Shown here: positions 1 through 9,331 of the stretch, in pieces
Layout of the letters: every line of letters begins with the position of its first letter
Position numbering within the stretch: position 1 is the stretch's first letter
Assembly: GCA_019930625.1 (NCBI GenBank)
Contig: CP082844.1
Span: 4,402,001 to 4,466,000, forward strand
Length of the DNA: 64,000 nt
DNA from: Nocardia asteroides
GTDB lineage: Bacteria > Actinomycetota > Actinomycetes > Mycobacteriales > Mycobacteriaceae
Direction: 5' to 3'
Position numbers and translations under genes: made by a program
The notes under the pieces: generated by a model
Databases searched by the model: none
What the model was told of the DNA's origin: nothing
What the model saw: the letters and a program-made list of their open reading frames with translations, nothing else

Positions 1-342
1 ACGTGGCAGGACGTGGTGGCGATGGCGGCCGAACTCCCGGAGGTGGAGGAATCCACCTGGTGGCGCAGCCCGGCATTGAAGGTCGGCGGTAAAGGGTTCG
101 CCCGGTTGCGCAGCGAGGCCGAAGGCGGCCTCGCGCTGGCCTGCGATCTCGCCGAGAAGGAGGCGCTGCTGGCCTCCGGCGACCCGGCCTTCTACACCAC
201 ACCGCACTACGACGGCTACGCCTACATATTGGTCGACCTCGATCGCGTCGCGCCCGACCACCTGCGGGAACTGCTCGACGCGGCCTGGTGGCTCACCGCT
301 GCGGCGAAGCTGCGCAAGCAGCGGGAACGCGAAACCCGCTGA
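1..342 (+). CDS. MmcQ/YjbR-like DNA-binding protein, 5' end cut off by the window
   Basis: The frame is open from base 1, so the true start almost certainly lies upstream of the window. About 113 residues are visible. The order of features fits the small MmcQ/YjbR (CyaY-like fold) family: an N-terminal 'ELPEVEES' helix start, a Trp-rich strand, 'KGFARL', a central loop with 'TTPHYDGYAYILVDL', and a final amphipathic helix 'LRELLDAAWWLTA'. Family members are about 110-130 residues long and are presumed DNA-binding, but their role is not known. The gene converges on sigF with only 6 bp between the stop codons. The family call rests on pattern recognition. Confidence 0.75.
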   Translation, partial: TWQDVVAMAAELPEVEESTWWRSPALKVGGKGFARLRSEAEGGLALACDLAEKEALLASGDPAFYTTPHYDGYAYILVDLDRVAPDHLRELLDAAWWLTAAAKLRKQRERETR

Positions 343-348
343 GCCCGG

Positions 349-1212
349 TCATTCCCGGCTGGATTGCTCTCGCAAGCGGGCAAGCGTTTTCGCGAGGATG
401 CGGGACACGTGCATCTGGGAGATACCCATCTGCTGCGCGATCTGGGTCTGAGTCATCGATTCGAAGAATCGCATGGTGAGGATGCGCCGTTCCCGCTCGG
501 GCAGACCGGCCAGCAGCGGCCGGATCGCGACGTATTCCTCGACCCGATCGAACTGGGACTCCTCTTCGCCGAGGGTGTCCAGCAGTGAGGCGTCGGTGTC
601 GCGGCCGAGCGTTGCCGCGTCGATCGAACTCGGCTGGTAGGCGTTTCCCGCGATGACCGCCTGGGTCACCTCGTCCGGATCGACGTCCAGCTCCGCGGCG
701 ATCTCCTTCGCCGTCGGCGAGCGGCCGAGGGTTTGGGAGAGGCTGTCGATCGCGGCGCCGATGCGTAGGTGAGTCTCCTTGACCCGCCGCGGCACTCGCA
801 TCGCCCACGTGTTGTCGCGGAAGTATCGGCGGACCTCGCCCATGATGGTCGGCACCGCGAAGGACAGGAAATTCGAACCGCGCTCCACGTCGAAACGATC
901 CACCGCGTGCACCAAGCCGACCCGCGCCACCTGGGTCAGGTCGTCGAACGGCTCACCGCGTCCGCTGAACTTGCGGGCGATGTGGTCGGCGAGTGGAATG
1001 CATCGGCTGATCAGCTCCGCGCGCAGCGCGGTGTGCCGCGCTGTTCCGGGTTCGCTGGTGGCGAGCTGCTCGAAGAGCAGGCCGACGTCGTCGTAGCCTG
1101 GAACCGCGCTCGCCGCTTCCAGGGTTTCGCTCTCCTCGACGGCGTCCTCCGTGGTCAGCGTGTCGGAGTCGTCGTCGCGCTGTGCGTCGAGCACGGTGTC
1201 TTCGTCCGCCAC
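349..1212 (-). CDS. sigF: RNA polymerase sigma factor, SigB/SigF (group 3) family
   Basis: A 287-residue group 3 sigma factor. After an acidic, poorly conserved N-terminus of about 45 residues comes region 2 ('LADHIARKFSGRGEPFDDLTQVA', '...NFLSFAVPTIMGEVRRYFRD'), then region 3 ('SLSQTLGRSPTAKEIAAEL') and region 4 with its helix-turn-helix ('MTQTQIAQQMGISQMHVSRIL'). The family directs general stress, stationary-phase or sporulation transcription and is held inactive by an RsbW-type anti-sigma factor. That partner is encoded directly upstream, and its TAG stop shares one base with this GTG start, so the two are translationally coupled. A purine-rich ribosome site (GGGGGAAGG) precedes the start. 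I chose GTG because of this site and the overlap. The symbol is given by family. Confidence 0.93.
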   Translation of the reverse strand: MADEDTVLDAQRDDDSDTLTTEDAVEESETLEAASAVPGYDDVGLLFEQLATSEPGTARHTALRAELISRCIPLADHIARKFSGRGEPFDDLTQVARVGLVHAVDRFDVERGSNFLSFAVPTIMGEVRRYFRDNTWAMRVPRRVKETHLRIGAAIDSLSQTLGRSPTAKEIAAELDVDPDEVTQAVIAGNAYQPSSIDAATLGRDTDASLLDTLGEEESQFDRVEEYVAIRPLLAGLPERERRILTMRFFESMTQTQIAQQMGISQMHVSRILAKTLARLREQSSRE

Positions 1213-1634
1213 TACGCCTTCCCCCGGACCCGACGGAACTCGACCGTCGTCGGATATCCGGAAATCGTCGGGTCGAACGTATCCTGTGTGGCCTCCGCCG
1301 CGTCGGTGAGGGTGCGCAGCACGTGCCAGCCGAAGCTGCGCTGGTCGGGCAGCCCCGGCTTCTCCGCGATGCCCTCGACCCGGACGAGCAACTCGGTGTC
1401 ACCGACGGTGAACCGGCAGTTCAGGCTCGTTTCCGGGGCGGCGACAGCGATCAGGGTCGAGCAGACCTCGTCGACGGCCAGCCGGATGTCGGCCACCTCG
1501 TCCAGCGTGAATTCGCTGAGTAGGACGAGGGTTTCGGCGAGCCCACGCACGATGGGCAGTTGTGTCACCGATGCCGCCACCCGAATCTCCACCGGGGTGC
1601 TGTAAAGCCCCTGTTCCGCCGAAATGTTGATCAC
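1212..1634 (-). CDS. rsbW: Anti-sigma factor, RsbW/UsfX-type serine kinase-like ATPase
   Basis: A protein of about 140 residues with the HATPase fold of RsbW-like anti-sigma factors. The N box is '[14 protein letters not shown]', where the usual Asn is absent as in actinobacterial UsfX. A weak C-terminal part includes '[15 protein letters not shown]'. It should bind and silence the sigma factor encoded downstream and release it when antagonised by an anti-anti-sigma protein, which is not in this window. The start is uncertain: GTG at 1634 gives a protein starting VINISAEQG, while TTG at 1667 would add 11 residues. I prefer 1634 because a SigF-like -10 (GGGTA, 1646-1650) lies inside the longer version. 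The gene is divergent from rpe. Confidence 0.85.
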   Translation of the reverse strand: MINISAEQGLYSTPVEIRVAASVTQLPIVRGLAETLVLLSEFTLDEVADIRLAVDEVCSTLIAVAAPETSLNCRFTVGDTELLVRVEGIAEKPGLPDQRSFGWHVLRTLTDAAEATQDTFDPTISGYPTTVEFRRVRGKA

Positions 1635-1644
1635 CCTATGCAGG

Positions 1645-1670
1645 CTACCCACTCCCGCGCTGGACAACCC
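1645..1670 (-). promoter_or_regulatory. Candidate SigF-dependent promoter for rsbW-sigF
   Basis: Reading leftwards there is a GGGTT element (1670-1666), a 15-nt spacer, then GGGTAG (1650-1645). Actinobacterial SigF promoters follow GTTT-N15-17-GGGTA, so the -10 fits well and the -35 is one base off. It would make the sigma operon autoregulated, as is usual in this family. The implied start of transcription is only a few bases before GTG 1634, giving a nearly leaderless message. Confidence 0.4.
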
Positions 1671-1694
1671 TGGGTACCGTTAGACTCCGGCGTT

Positions 1695-2387
1695 GTGTCC
1701 AACCCGACTTACCCGCGTCCGGCCGCTCCCATGATCGCCCCCTCCATCCTGTCCGCCGACTTCGCGCACCTCGCGGACGAAGCGGAGGCCGTCGCAGGCG
1801 CCGACTGGCTGCACGTGGACGTGATGGACGCGCACTTCGTGCCCAATCTCACCCTCGGCCTCCCCGTGGTGGAGAGCCTGCTGAAGGCGACCGACATCCC
1901 GTTGGACTGCCATCTGATGATCGAGGATCCGGCCCGCTGGGCGCCGCCGTACGCGGAGGCGGGCGCGCACAATGTGACCTTCCACGCGGAGGCGACCGAC
2001 GACCCGATCGCGGTCGCGCGCGACATCCGCGCCGCGGGCGGCAAGGCGGGGCTCTCGGTGAAGCCCGGCACGCCGATCGAGCCGTACCTGGAGATCCTGC
2101 GCGAATTCGACACGCTGCTGGTGATGAGCGTGGAACCCGGTTTCGGCGGCCAGTCGTTCATCCCGGAGGTGTTGCAGAAGGCGCGCATCGTGCGGAACCT
2201 GGTGGATGCCGGTGAGCTGCGGCTGCTGGTCGAGATCGACGGCGGCATCAACGCCGACACCATCGAGGCGGCCGCGGAGGCGGGCGTGGACTGCTTCGTC
2301 GCCGGGTCCGCGGTCTACAGCACCGCCGATCCCGCCGCGACCGTGCAGAAATTGCGCGGGCAGGCGGCCTCGGCGTGGGCGCGCTGA
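1695..2387 (+). CDS. rpe: Ribulose-phosphate 3-epimerase
   Basis: A 230-residue TIM-barrel enzyme that interconverts ribulose 5-phosphate and xylulose 5-phosphate in the pentose phosphate pathway and supplies the transketolase encoded 32 kb away. Diagnostic pieces are '[13 protein letters not shown]', the metal-binding '[10 protein letters not shown]', 'DCHLMIEDP', '[15 protein letters not shown]' and the phosphate-binding 'EIDGGIN...[12 protein letters not shown]'. I chose GTG 1695 because a -10-like TAGACT lies 9-14 bases before it and no Shine-Dalgarno is seen, which suggests a leaderless message. ATG 1731 would remove 12 residues and start right at the conserved domain. Confidence 0.95.
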   Translation: MSNPTYPRPAAPMIAPSILSADFAHLADEAEAVAGADWLHVDVMDAHFVPNLTLGLPVVESLLKATDIPLDCHLMIEDPARWAPPYAEAGAHNVTFHAEATDDPIAVARDIRAAGGKAGLSVKPGTPIEPYLEILREFDTLLVMSVEPGFGGQSFIPEVLQKARIVRNLVDAGELRLLVEIDGGINADTIEAAAEAGVDCFVAGSAVYSTADPAATVQKLRGQAASAWAR

Positions 2388-2396
2388 AAAGGTCTG

Positions 2397-2864
2397 TCAG
2401 GCCCTGGTTTTGCGCGGGGCGACCGCGCGGATCGTCTCGATCACAACGCTGAGCGGCGGACGGCGGGCTCCTGCCTCGGGCGAGCGGATCCACACGCGGT
2501 ATCCGGTGCGCTCGTCGTCCGGCGAGGGCAGTACCACCTGGCTGCCCGCGCAGGCCACCGCCGCGTACAGGCGGAACAATTCGGCCGAGATCGGCGGCCT
2601 GAACGCGTCGGGCCCGGCGGGGCCGGTGAGGAAGGTCCAGTGCCTCGCGCGGGGGTGCTCGACGACCGGGCCGGCGATGCCGACCTGGACGAGTCGCCGC
2701 AACACCTGCTCGCCGAGTTCGGCGGGCATGGTGACGGCGCCGTAGTCGATGCCGATGTGCAGGAGAATGCGATGCGAACCGGGATCCATCGATACCGGCA
2801 GCTGGAATTCGCGGCGGTAGCGTTGGCAGCGAAGTTCCGGCGTCGAATCGAGAAATGTGGTCAC
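2397..2864 (-). CDS. Uncharacterised small protein, paralogue of the gene at 49124-49582
   Basis: A 155-residue soluble protein of unknown function. It is clearly homologous to the protein encoded at 49124-49582. Shared blocks in order are 'GAVTMPAELGEQV', 'GPVVEHPRARHWTFLTGP', 'AELFRL' and 'GSQVVLPSPDDERTGYRVWI'; the partner reads 'GAITMPARLGQEV', 'GPIISHPRSKRWTYLVRP', 'AELFRL' and 'GAQIALPSPADRSPCFRVWI'. The layout (strand-helix, GPV/I, RW-aromatic, LPSP, R-V-W) recalls small stand-alone actinobacterial domains sometimes labelled primase/polymerase N-terminal-like, but I see no catalytic motif and do not claim that activity. It stands alone here, convergent with rpe, in the place where mycobacteria carry ribD. 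GTG start. Confidence 0.7.
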   Translation of the reverse strand: MTTFLDSTPELRCQRYRREFQLPVSMDPGSHRILLHIGIDYGAVTMPAELGEQVLRRLVQVGIAGPVVEHPRARHWTFLTGPAGPDAFRPPISAELFRLYAAVACAGSQVVLPSPDDERTGYRVWIRSPEAGARRPPLSVVIETIRAVAPRKTRA

Positions 2865-3438
2865 ACCGCGCCCCCAACTGTGTCCGGCCCGAATTGTCCC
2901 ACTGTGTTCTCCGGCTTTCTCGAGGAGTGGACATCATGCGGCGGGCTGCGCGGTCCGTAGGCCGTGTGCCCTGGTACAGCGTCCGATCGAACTGCTCGTG
3001 CGGAAAGTTGAACGTGAGAAGTCAGCCGCATAACGATATCGCTTCCCACGTCTTCGACGCGCGGAATCTCCGTTATAGCAGTGTTTCGTTAGGGTATCGA
3101 CTATAAATCGGCAACCCCCCTTCGGGGTGAATTAATTCGCACAGTACAGCGAATTCCCTCGAATGATTACTTGAACCTGTGCCGCCCGGCGAGCGCGGCC
3201 GGTGTGGACATATTTCGTTCCATTCTCGATGGGACCGACCGGTTCCAGCATCCCCGGCGTGGCCTGCGGTCTGCTTTTCGCCGAGCACGCCGGAGTGTCA
3301 TCGCGTCGCGTGACCGGTCCGGGACGCCGCTGTCTCCTGCGACCGCGCGTCATTAGGGTGAGGAGACCAGGGAATAGCAGCCGGGCCCCGCGCTGTTCCG
3401 CAACCGGAAGACAACGACGCGACAGGGAGTCAGAGCAC
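2865..3438. other. 574-bp region without a supported gene, upstream of ribE
   Basis: No open frame here has convincing codon use. The stretch around 2990-3180 is clearly less GC-rich than its surroundings, with several AT-rich runs near 3070-3140. A short CCCC-TTC-GGGG hairpin is at 3117-3127 and is too weak to call a terminator. A TAGGGT hexamer at 3354-3359 could be the -10 of a ribE promoter. In M. tuberculosis, from memory, rpe is followed by ribG and other genes before the riboflavin synthase gene. None of those is present here. Confidence 0.5.
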
Positions 3439-4062
3439 ATGTTCACAGGCATCGTCGAGGAACTCGGCGAAATCGTCGCCAGCGAGCAGCTGACCGACGC
3501 CGCGCGGCTGACGATCAAGGGCAAGCTGGTGACCTCCGATGCCGGACACGGTGATTCGATCGCCGTGAACGGGGTGTGCCTGACCGTCGTGGAGGTGCTC
3601 GGCGGCGACTCGTTCACCGTCGATGTCATGGCGGAGACGCTCAACCGGTCCGGAATCGGCAAGCTGGACGTCGGTTCGAAAGTGAATCTCGAGCGCGCCG
3701 CCGCGTTGAACAGCAGGCTGGGCGGCCACCTGGTCCAGGGACATGTCGACGGCACCGGCACCGTGCTCTCGCGCACCCCGTCGGAGAACTGGGACGTGGT
3801 CCGGATCTCGCTGCCGGAGAACCTGGCCCGCTACGTCGTGGAGAAGGGTTCGATCACCGTCGACGGCATCTCGCTCACCGTCTCGGGACTCGGTGTCTCC
3901 GACGAGCCCGCCGAGACCGGCAGCCGGGACTGGTTCGAGGTCTCCCTGATCCCCACCACCCTCTCGCTGACCAATCTCGGCTTCGCCACCGTCGGCACCA
4001 CCGTCAACCTGGAAGTCGACGTGATCGCCAAATACGTCGAACGCCTCCAACAGCGCGGCTAG
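3439..4062 (+). CDS. ribE: Riboflavin synthase, alpha chain
   Basis: A 207-residue enzyme that dismutates two molecules of 6,7-dimethyl-8-ribityllumazine into riboflavin and the pyrimidine that ribH reuses. It has the two repeated lumazine-binding barrels typical of the family: repeat 1 opens with 'MFTGIVEELGEI' and contains 'SIAVNGVCLTVVEV', and repeat 2 opens with 'GGHLVQGHVDGTGTV' and contains 'SITVDGISLTVSGL'. The C-terminal trimerisation helix ('NLEVDVIAKYVERLQQ') is intact and the length is normal. ATG 3439 is chosen because the family begins MFTGI and an AGGGAG site lies about 10 bases upstream. First gene of the riboflavin cluster; ribBA follows after 203 bp. Confidence 0.96.
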   Translation: MFTGIVEELGEIVASEQLTDAARLTIKGKLVTSDAGHGDSIAVNGVCLTVVEVLGGDSFTVDVMAETLNRSGIGKLDVGSKVNLERAAALNSRLGGHLVQGHVDGTGTVLSRTPSENWDVVRISLPENLARYVVEKGSITVDGISLTVSGLGVSDEPAETGSRDWFEVSLIPTTLSLTNLGFATVGTTVNLEVDVIAKYVERLQQRG

Positions 4063-4265
4063 CCGGGACCGCCCGCTCGCCGAGTGCGCGGCGGCGAGCG
4101 CGATAGCCCCTTCCGGTTCCGGGGAGTTCCGGGATGGCGGAGCGTGCCGGCGTCTGCGACGCGATGGTGAGCATGGGAGGTCGCCGGACACGCAGCGCCG
4201 CGGGCGCCGCAAAACCAACCCAGTACTGTGGTGAGGCACCTATTTCGAGATGGAGCACAGCAGAC

Positions 4266-5510
4266 GTGACCAGGTTCGACAGCATCGAGCGCGCAGTCGC
4301 CGACATCGCCGCCGGTAAGGCGGTCGTCGTCGTCGACGACGAGGACCGTGAGAACGAGGGCGACCTCATCTTCGCGGCGGAGAAGGCCACTCCGGAACTG
4401 GTCGCCTTCATGATCCGCTACACCTCCGGTTACATCTGTGTGCCGCTCACGGGCGACGATTGCGATCGGCTCGGCTTGCCTCCGATGTACGCGATGAACC
4501 AGGACAAGCACGGCACCGCCTACACCGTCTCGGTGGACGCGCGCGAAGGCATCACGACCGGCATCTCCGGCGCCGATCGCGCCACCACCATGCGGCTGCT
4601 TGCCGACGCCGACGCCAAGGCCGACGATTTCACCCGGCCGGGGCACGTGGTGCCGCTGCGCGCCAAGGATGGCGGTGTGCTGCGCAGGCCCGGCCACACC
4701 GAGGCGGCCGTGGATCTTTCTCGGATGGCAGGCCTGCGTCCGGCGGGCGTGATCTGCGAGATCGTCAGCCAGAAGGACGAGGGCCACATGGCCCGCACCG
4801 AGGAGCTGCGCGTCTTCGCCGACGAGCACGAGCTGGCGATGATCTCGATCGCCGACATGATCGCGTGGCGGCGCAAGCACGAGAAGCACGTGGTGCGCGT
4901 CGCCGAGGCGCGTATCCCCACCGCGCACGGCGAGTTCATGGCCGTGGGCTATCAGAGCATCTACGACGAGGTCGAGCACGTCGCGCTGGTGCGCGGTGAC
5001 ATCAGCGACGGCGAGGACGTCTTGGTGCGGGTGCACTCGGAGTGCCTGACCGGTGACGTGTTCGGGTCGCTGCGGTGCGATTGCGGTCCGCAGCTGGACG
5101 CGGCGTTGGAGATGGTCGCGGCCGAGGGCCGCGGTGTGGTGCTGTACATGCGTGGTCACGAGGGGCGCGGCATCGGTCTGATGCACAAGTTGCAGGCATA
5201 CCAGCTGCAGGATTCCGGCCACGACACGGTCGACGCGAATCTGGAGCTGGGGCTGCCCGCGGATGCCCGCGACTATGGCACGGGCGCGCAGATCCTGGTG
5301 GATCTGGGTATTCGCTCGATGCGGCTGCTCACCAACAACCCGGCCAAGCGGGTCGGTTTGGACGGCTATGGTTTGCGGATCACCGAGCGGGTGCCGATGC
5401 CGCTGCGCGCCAATGCGGAGAACCTGCGCTACTTGCGCACCAAGCGGGACCGGATGGGGCACGACCTGATCGGCCTCGACGAGCTCGATCTCGGCGAGAC
5501 GGCGCACTGA
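4266..5510 (+). CDS. ribBA: Bifunctional 3,4-dihydroxy-2-butanone-4-phosphate synthase / GTP cyclohydrolase II
   Basis: A 414-residue fusion. Residues 1-205 form the RibB half, which makes the four-carbon precursor from ribulose 5-phosphate; the acidic metal site '[15 protein letters not shown]' and 'HTEAAVDL' are present. Residues 206-414 form the RibA half, which opens GTP; the zinc ligands are the Cys residues of 'HSECLTGD' and 'LRCDCGP', and the catalytic stretch includes '[13 protein letters not shown]'. Both halves look complete, so this one gene starts both branches of riboflavin synthesis. GTG 4266 is chosen over upstream in-frame codons because a GGAG site precedes it and family homology begins there. 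ribH follows 30 bp after the stop. Confidence 0.96.
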   Translation: MTRFDSIERAVADIAAGKAVVVVDDEDRENEGDLIFAAEKATPELVAFMIRYTSGYICVPLTGDDCDRLGLPPMYAMNQDKHGTAYTVSVDAREGITTGISGADRATTMRLLADADAKADDFTRPGHVVPLRAKDGGVLRRPGHTEAAVDLSRMAGLRPAGVICEIVSQKDEGHMARTEELRVFADEHELAMISIADMIAWRRKHEKHVVRVAEARIPTAHGEFMAVGYQSIYDEVEHVALVRGDISDGEDVLVRVHSECLTGDVFGSLRCDCGPQLDAALEMVAAEGRGVVLYMRGHEGRGIGLMHKLQAYQLQDSGHDTVDANLELGLPADARDYGTGAQILVDLGIRSMRLLTNNPAKRVGLDGYGLRITERVPMPLRANAENLRYLRTKRDRMGHDLIGLDELDLGETAH

Positions 5511-6020
<510 letters not shown>

Positions 6021-6022
6021 CC

Positions 6023-6523
6023 ATGCCGGTCGTCCGTATCTTCCGGAGGAACGCAGGCTCGGCCGCGGTGGCCGGCGATGCGCCCGAGTGGGAGTTCGAG
6101 GTGCGTCCCCGGCGCGCGGTGCGGACGGCCTGGGTCGTGGCGGTGCTGATCGCGGCCGCGTTCACGGCGGGCGGTCTCTTGCTGCGTACCGGGTCCACCG
6201 GTGTCAACTTCCGGGTCGCCGATCAGATCGCGATGATCGGGATCGGCGTACTCGGCGCCGCCGCGGTGCTGCTGCTGACCAGGCCGCGGGTACGGGTCGG
6301 GGCGCGGGGTGTGTCGGTGCGGAACGTTTTGGGCGACAACGACTTTCCGTGGGACTACATTAGAGGCGTCTCGTTCCCGGATCGAAAGTCGTGGGCCCGC
6401 CTCGAGCTGGTCGACGACGACTACGTGCCGATGCTGGCGATCCGCTCGAACGACAAGGAGCACGCGGCGCGGGCGATGGCTCGGCTGCGTGAACTCGGCG
6501 AGAAGTATTCCGGAAGCAAGTGA
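6023..6523 (+). CDS. Membrane protein with a C-terminal PH-like domain (Rv1417-type)
   Basis: A 166-residue protein with two hydrophobic helices at about residues 36-54 and 67-86, followed by a cytoplasmic PH-like (bPH) segment beginning 'RPRVRVGARGVSVRNVLG' and containing 'FPWDYIRGVSFPD'. The start lies 2 bp after the ribH stop, an order that from memory is conserved in mycobacteria (Rv1416-Rv1417). The function is unknown, and linkage to riboflavin genes alone does not prove a flavin role. The calls of two helices and PH-like fold are mine; no enzymatic motif is visible. Confidence 0.85.
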   Translation: MPVVRIFRRNAGSAAVAGDAPEWEFEVRPRRAVRTAWVVAVLIAAAFTAGGLLLRTGSTGVNFRVADQIAMIGIGVLGAAAVLLLTRPRVRVGARGVSVRNVLGDNDFPWDYIRGVSFPDRKSWARLELVDDDYVPMLAIRSNDKEHAARAMARLRELGEKYSGSK

Positions 6524-6591
6524 ACTGGTGAGGTACCCGCCCCGCCCCGACCGCTTCGCCAGGGCCGGAATGCTGGTTTAGCCTCGTCGGT

Positions 6592-7131
6592 ATGGAACCA
6601 GGCGCGTTCGTTCTCGCGGCGGCTTTCGCGGACGATCCGCTGATGACCTACTTCTGGCCGGGTTCGCCGCGCCGCCGAAAAGCGTTGCCGCTGTTCTGGG
6701 AGTCGCGCATCGCGTCGCGCAGGAAGAAGGGACTGGTCGACTTCGCGCACGACCAGGAAGGCACCCTCGCCTGCGTGGCGCTATGGGAGCCCGCGCACCT
6801 GGTGGCGCCGACAGTGAAGCCGGTGACCCTGCTACGAGCGTTGGGCGCGAGCACGGCGCGTGCGCTTGCCGCCGGGCGGCAGATGGAGCACGTGCGACCG
6901 GCCACGCCGCACCTGTACCTGGCCGCGATCGGGACGCTGCCCGGCGCGCAGGGGCACGGTATGGCGACCGCGTTGCTCGAGCGGCGGCTGTCGGAAGCAG
7001 AGCACGACTGTTTCCTGATCTCGAACACCAGCGGCACCGTGCCCTTCTACGAGCGATTCGGGTTCGAGCGGCAGGGGGAGCTGAGGATCGGCTCCGGTCC
7101 GGTGGTGTATCCGATGGTGCGTTCGAAGTGA
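6592..7131 (+). CDS. GNAT-family N-acetyltransferase
   Basis: A 179-residue protein with the core GNAT features in its second half: a beta strand 'LYLAAIGTLPGAQGHGMATALLE' carrying the acetyl-CoA-binding Q-G-H-G-M-A loop, followed by 'CFLISNTSGTVPFYERFGFERQGEL', the usual motif-B strand and 'FYERFGF' helix. The N-terminal half ('AAAFADDPLMTYFWP') matches the subgroup that acts on small molecules, but the substrate cannot be read from sequence. It stands 68 bp after the PH-like gene and converges on ggt. No strong ribosome site precedes the ATG. Confidence 0.88.
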   Translation: MEPGAFVLAAAFADDPLMTYFWPGSPRRRKALPLFWESRIASRRKKGLVDFAHDQEGTLACVALWEPAHLVAPTVKPVTLLRALGASTARALAAGRQMEHVRPATPHLYLAAIGTLPGAQGHGMATALLERRLSEAEHDCFLISNTSGTVPFYERFGFERQGELRIGSGPVVYPMVRSK

Positions 7132-7227
7132 CCTCGCCGTCGCGGCCGGCATGCCGATTCTCGACATGTCAAGCCTCGGATGGTGCTGGTCAACGGATAC
7201 CGCGACCTGTCCCGCTGTGGTAACCGA

Positions 7228-9180
7228 TCACTGGGTGTCGCCGAGGACGGCCCCTTCTCGGCGGGGGTCCGCGCCTCCGATCCAGCCGTCCGCGCCGTTG
7301 CGCTTGAGAGCGCTGAGGCCGCTGACCTGTGGTGCGACGGAGACCTGATGACCCAGCTCACGTAGTCGGCGCACGAGCGGGTCGTGGTCACCGTTGTCGG
7401 CGGCGTCGATCGCGGGGTGCTCACCGCCGATGCCGGTGGACGGGCTGTTCCCGGCGCCGAACGCGACCGCGGAGACCGCCTGCTGCGGGTCCAGACCCCA
7501 GTCGAACATGTTGACCAGCGTTTTCACCACGAACTGGATGATCACCGAACCGCCGGGCGAGCCCGCGACATGGGTGAGCTCGCCGCGCGAGCCGTCGGGG
7601 GCCTTGCCGAAGACCAGCGTCGGGCTCATCGAACTACGCGGGCGTTTACCGGGCTGGATCCGGTTGGCCACCGGCACGCCGTCGGCGCCCAGCGGATCGG
7701 CGTTGAAGTCGGTGAGCTGATTGTTCAGCACGAATCCGTCGACCACGTGGAACGAACCGAACGCCGACTCGACGGTGGTGGTCATCGCCGCGGCGTTGCC
7801 GTACCGGTCGACCACCGAGATGTGGCTGGTGCCGTGCTCGGGCGGCTGCGGGCCGACGCCCAGCGGCACGGGGCCGAAGTCACCCGGCTGCGCGGTGCCC
7901 ATGCTGCGGTTCGGATCGATCAGCCCGGCGCGCTGCCGCAAATAATCGCGGTTCAGCAGGGTTTGTGCCGAATTGCCCGGCAGCGGGATGAAATCGGTGT
8001 CGGCGACGTACTTGTTGCGGTCGGCGTAGGCGAGGCGTTCGGCCTCCGAGATCAGGTGCACGGCCTGCGGGTCGGGCTTGCCGCCGTTGCGGTCGATGTC
8101 GTCCGGCCGCATGGTGGCCAGGTCGAAGTTCTCCAGGATGCCCAGAATCGAGGCGACGGCGATGCCACCCGAGGAGGGGCTGGGCATGCCGCAGATCTCG
8201 TGCCCGCGGTAGCCCGTGCACAGTGCGGTGCGCTTCTTCGCCTGATAGCCGGACAAGTCCTCGACCGTCAGCTGGCCAGGAGTGCGCCCGCCGGAGGCTC
8301 GGTTCGCGGCCGCGACGATGTCCCGGGCGATGGCGCCGGTATAGAAGGCCTGCGCTCCCTCCGTGGCGACGGCGCCGAGCGTCTTCGCCATGGCCGGGTT
8401 GGTGAGCACGGTCTCTGCGGCCTTCGGGCTGCCGTCCGGGTTGAGGAAATAAGCCTTGGCGTCCTCGTCCGCCGCGAGGTCCTTCGCCGACTCCGCGATC
8501 TGCCCCGCGAGGCGAGGGCTGATCGGGAAGCCCTGATCGGCCAGTCCGATGGCGGGGTCGAACAGCTCGCGCCACGCGGTCTTGCCATGATCGCGGTGCG
8601 CGAGCTCGAGCATGCGCAGCACACCGGGCACGCCGATGGAGCGGCCGCTGGCCCGCGTGTTCGGCTTCGGCTCGGTGCGGTCGGTATCGCTGATCCAGCG
8701 CAGGTAGTTCTCGGTCGCCGCCGCCGGGGCCACCTCCCGGCCGTCGTAGGCGTCCACGGTCTTGGTGTTCGCGTCGTAGTAGAGCAGGAACGCGCCGCCG
8801 CCGATACCGGAGGCCTGCGGTTCGACGAGGCCCAGCACCGTTTGGGCCGCGATCAGGGCGTCGGCCGCTGTGCCGCCGTCGCGCAGGACCTCGCACGCGG
8901 CCTTGGTGGATACGGGGTTGGCCGTCGACACCGCGAAGGTGTGCGTGCGCACCGGCGTCATGTTCGAGCGATAGCCGGTCGCTATTTCCGGGTTGGTGCT
9001 CAGATCCTTGGTGCCGCTGCCTGCCGGGCCCGTCGCGGTGGACGTGACCGGTGTGCCGTTGGGAACCGTCGCGCAGACACCGCCCGCCTGGCTCTCCTCG
9101 GTCGAACAGGCGGTAGCCATTCCGATGGTGAGTGCGAACGCCGCCGCGGCGGCGACCCGAGTTCCTCGCTTGCGGCCCAT
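7228..9180 (-). CDS. ggt: Gamma-glutamyltransferase, predicted lipoprotein
   Basis: A 650-residue gamma-glutamyl transpeptidase precursor that cleaves glutathione and other gamma-glutamyl compounds outside the cytoplasm. Residues 1-25 are a lipoprotein signal ending in the lipobox 'MATAC', so the protein should be anchored on the outer face of the membrane. The large-subunit region includes 'GIGGGAFLLYYD' and 'GREVAPAAA'. Autocleavage should occur before Thr451 in 'HGTSHISVVD', which becomes the N-terminal nucleophile of the small subunit. Further on is 'SSMSPTLVF' and the C-terminal Gly-rich 'GSPGGSVIIQFV'. Full family length. It is not part of the mycobacterial backbone order here and is divergent from the HAD gene. 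Confidence 0.94.
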   Translation of the reverse strand: MGRKRGTRVAAAAAFALTIGMATACSTEESQAGGVCATVPNGTPVTSTATGPAGSGTKDLSTNPEIATGYRSNMTPVRTHTFAVSTANPVSTKAACEVLRDGGTAADALIAAQTVLGLVEPQASGIGGGAFLLYYDANTKTVDAYDGREVAPAAATENYLRWISDTDRTEPKPNTRASGRSIGVPGVLRMLELAHRDHGKTAWRELFDPAIGLADQGFPISPRLAGQIAESAKDLAADEDAKAYFLNPDGSPKAAETVLTNPAMAKTLGAVATEGAQAFYTGAIARDIVAAANRASGGRTPGQLTVEDLSGYQAKKRTALCTGYRGHEICGMPSPSSGGIAVASILGILENFDLATMRPDDIDRNGGKPDPQAVHLISEAERLAYADRNKYVADTDFIPLPGNSAQTLLNRDYLRQRAGLIDPNRSMGTAQPGDFGPVPLGVGPQPPEHGTSHISVVDRYGNAAAMTTTVESAFGSFHVVDGFVLNNQLTDFNADPLGADGVPVANRIQPGKRPRSSMSPTLVFGKAPDGSRGELTHVAGSPGGSVIIQFVVKTLVNMFDWGLDPQQAVSAVAFGAGNSPSTGIGGEHPAIDAADNGDHDPLVRRLRELGHQVSVAPQVSGLSALKRNGADGWIGGADPRREGAVLGDTQ

Positions 9181-9331
9181 GCCCGGACTCTAACGTCCAG
9201 CACCGACAGCCGCGCCGGTTTCCTTCCCACAGGCGAAATCCTCCTGGCCGCAGTGTGTGTCGCGATCGAGCCGGCCGGGATCATGTCACGTGGACCGGCG
9301 ATCCGGGGCGAACCGTCGGTAGGCTGGCCGG

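Noticed and set aside
3100..3438. FMN riboswitch upstream of ribE
   Set aside because: A CTTCGGGG followed by GTGAATT near 3120 recalls one piece of the element, but the other conserved blocks are absent by eye.
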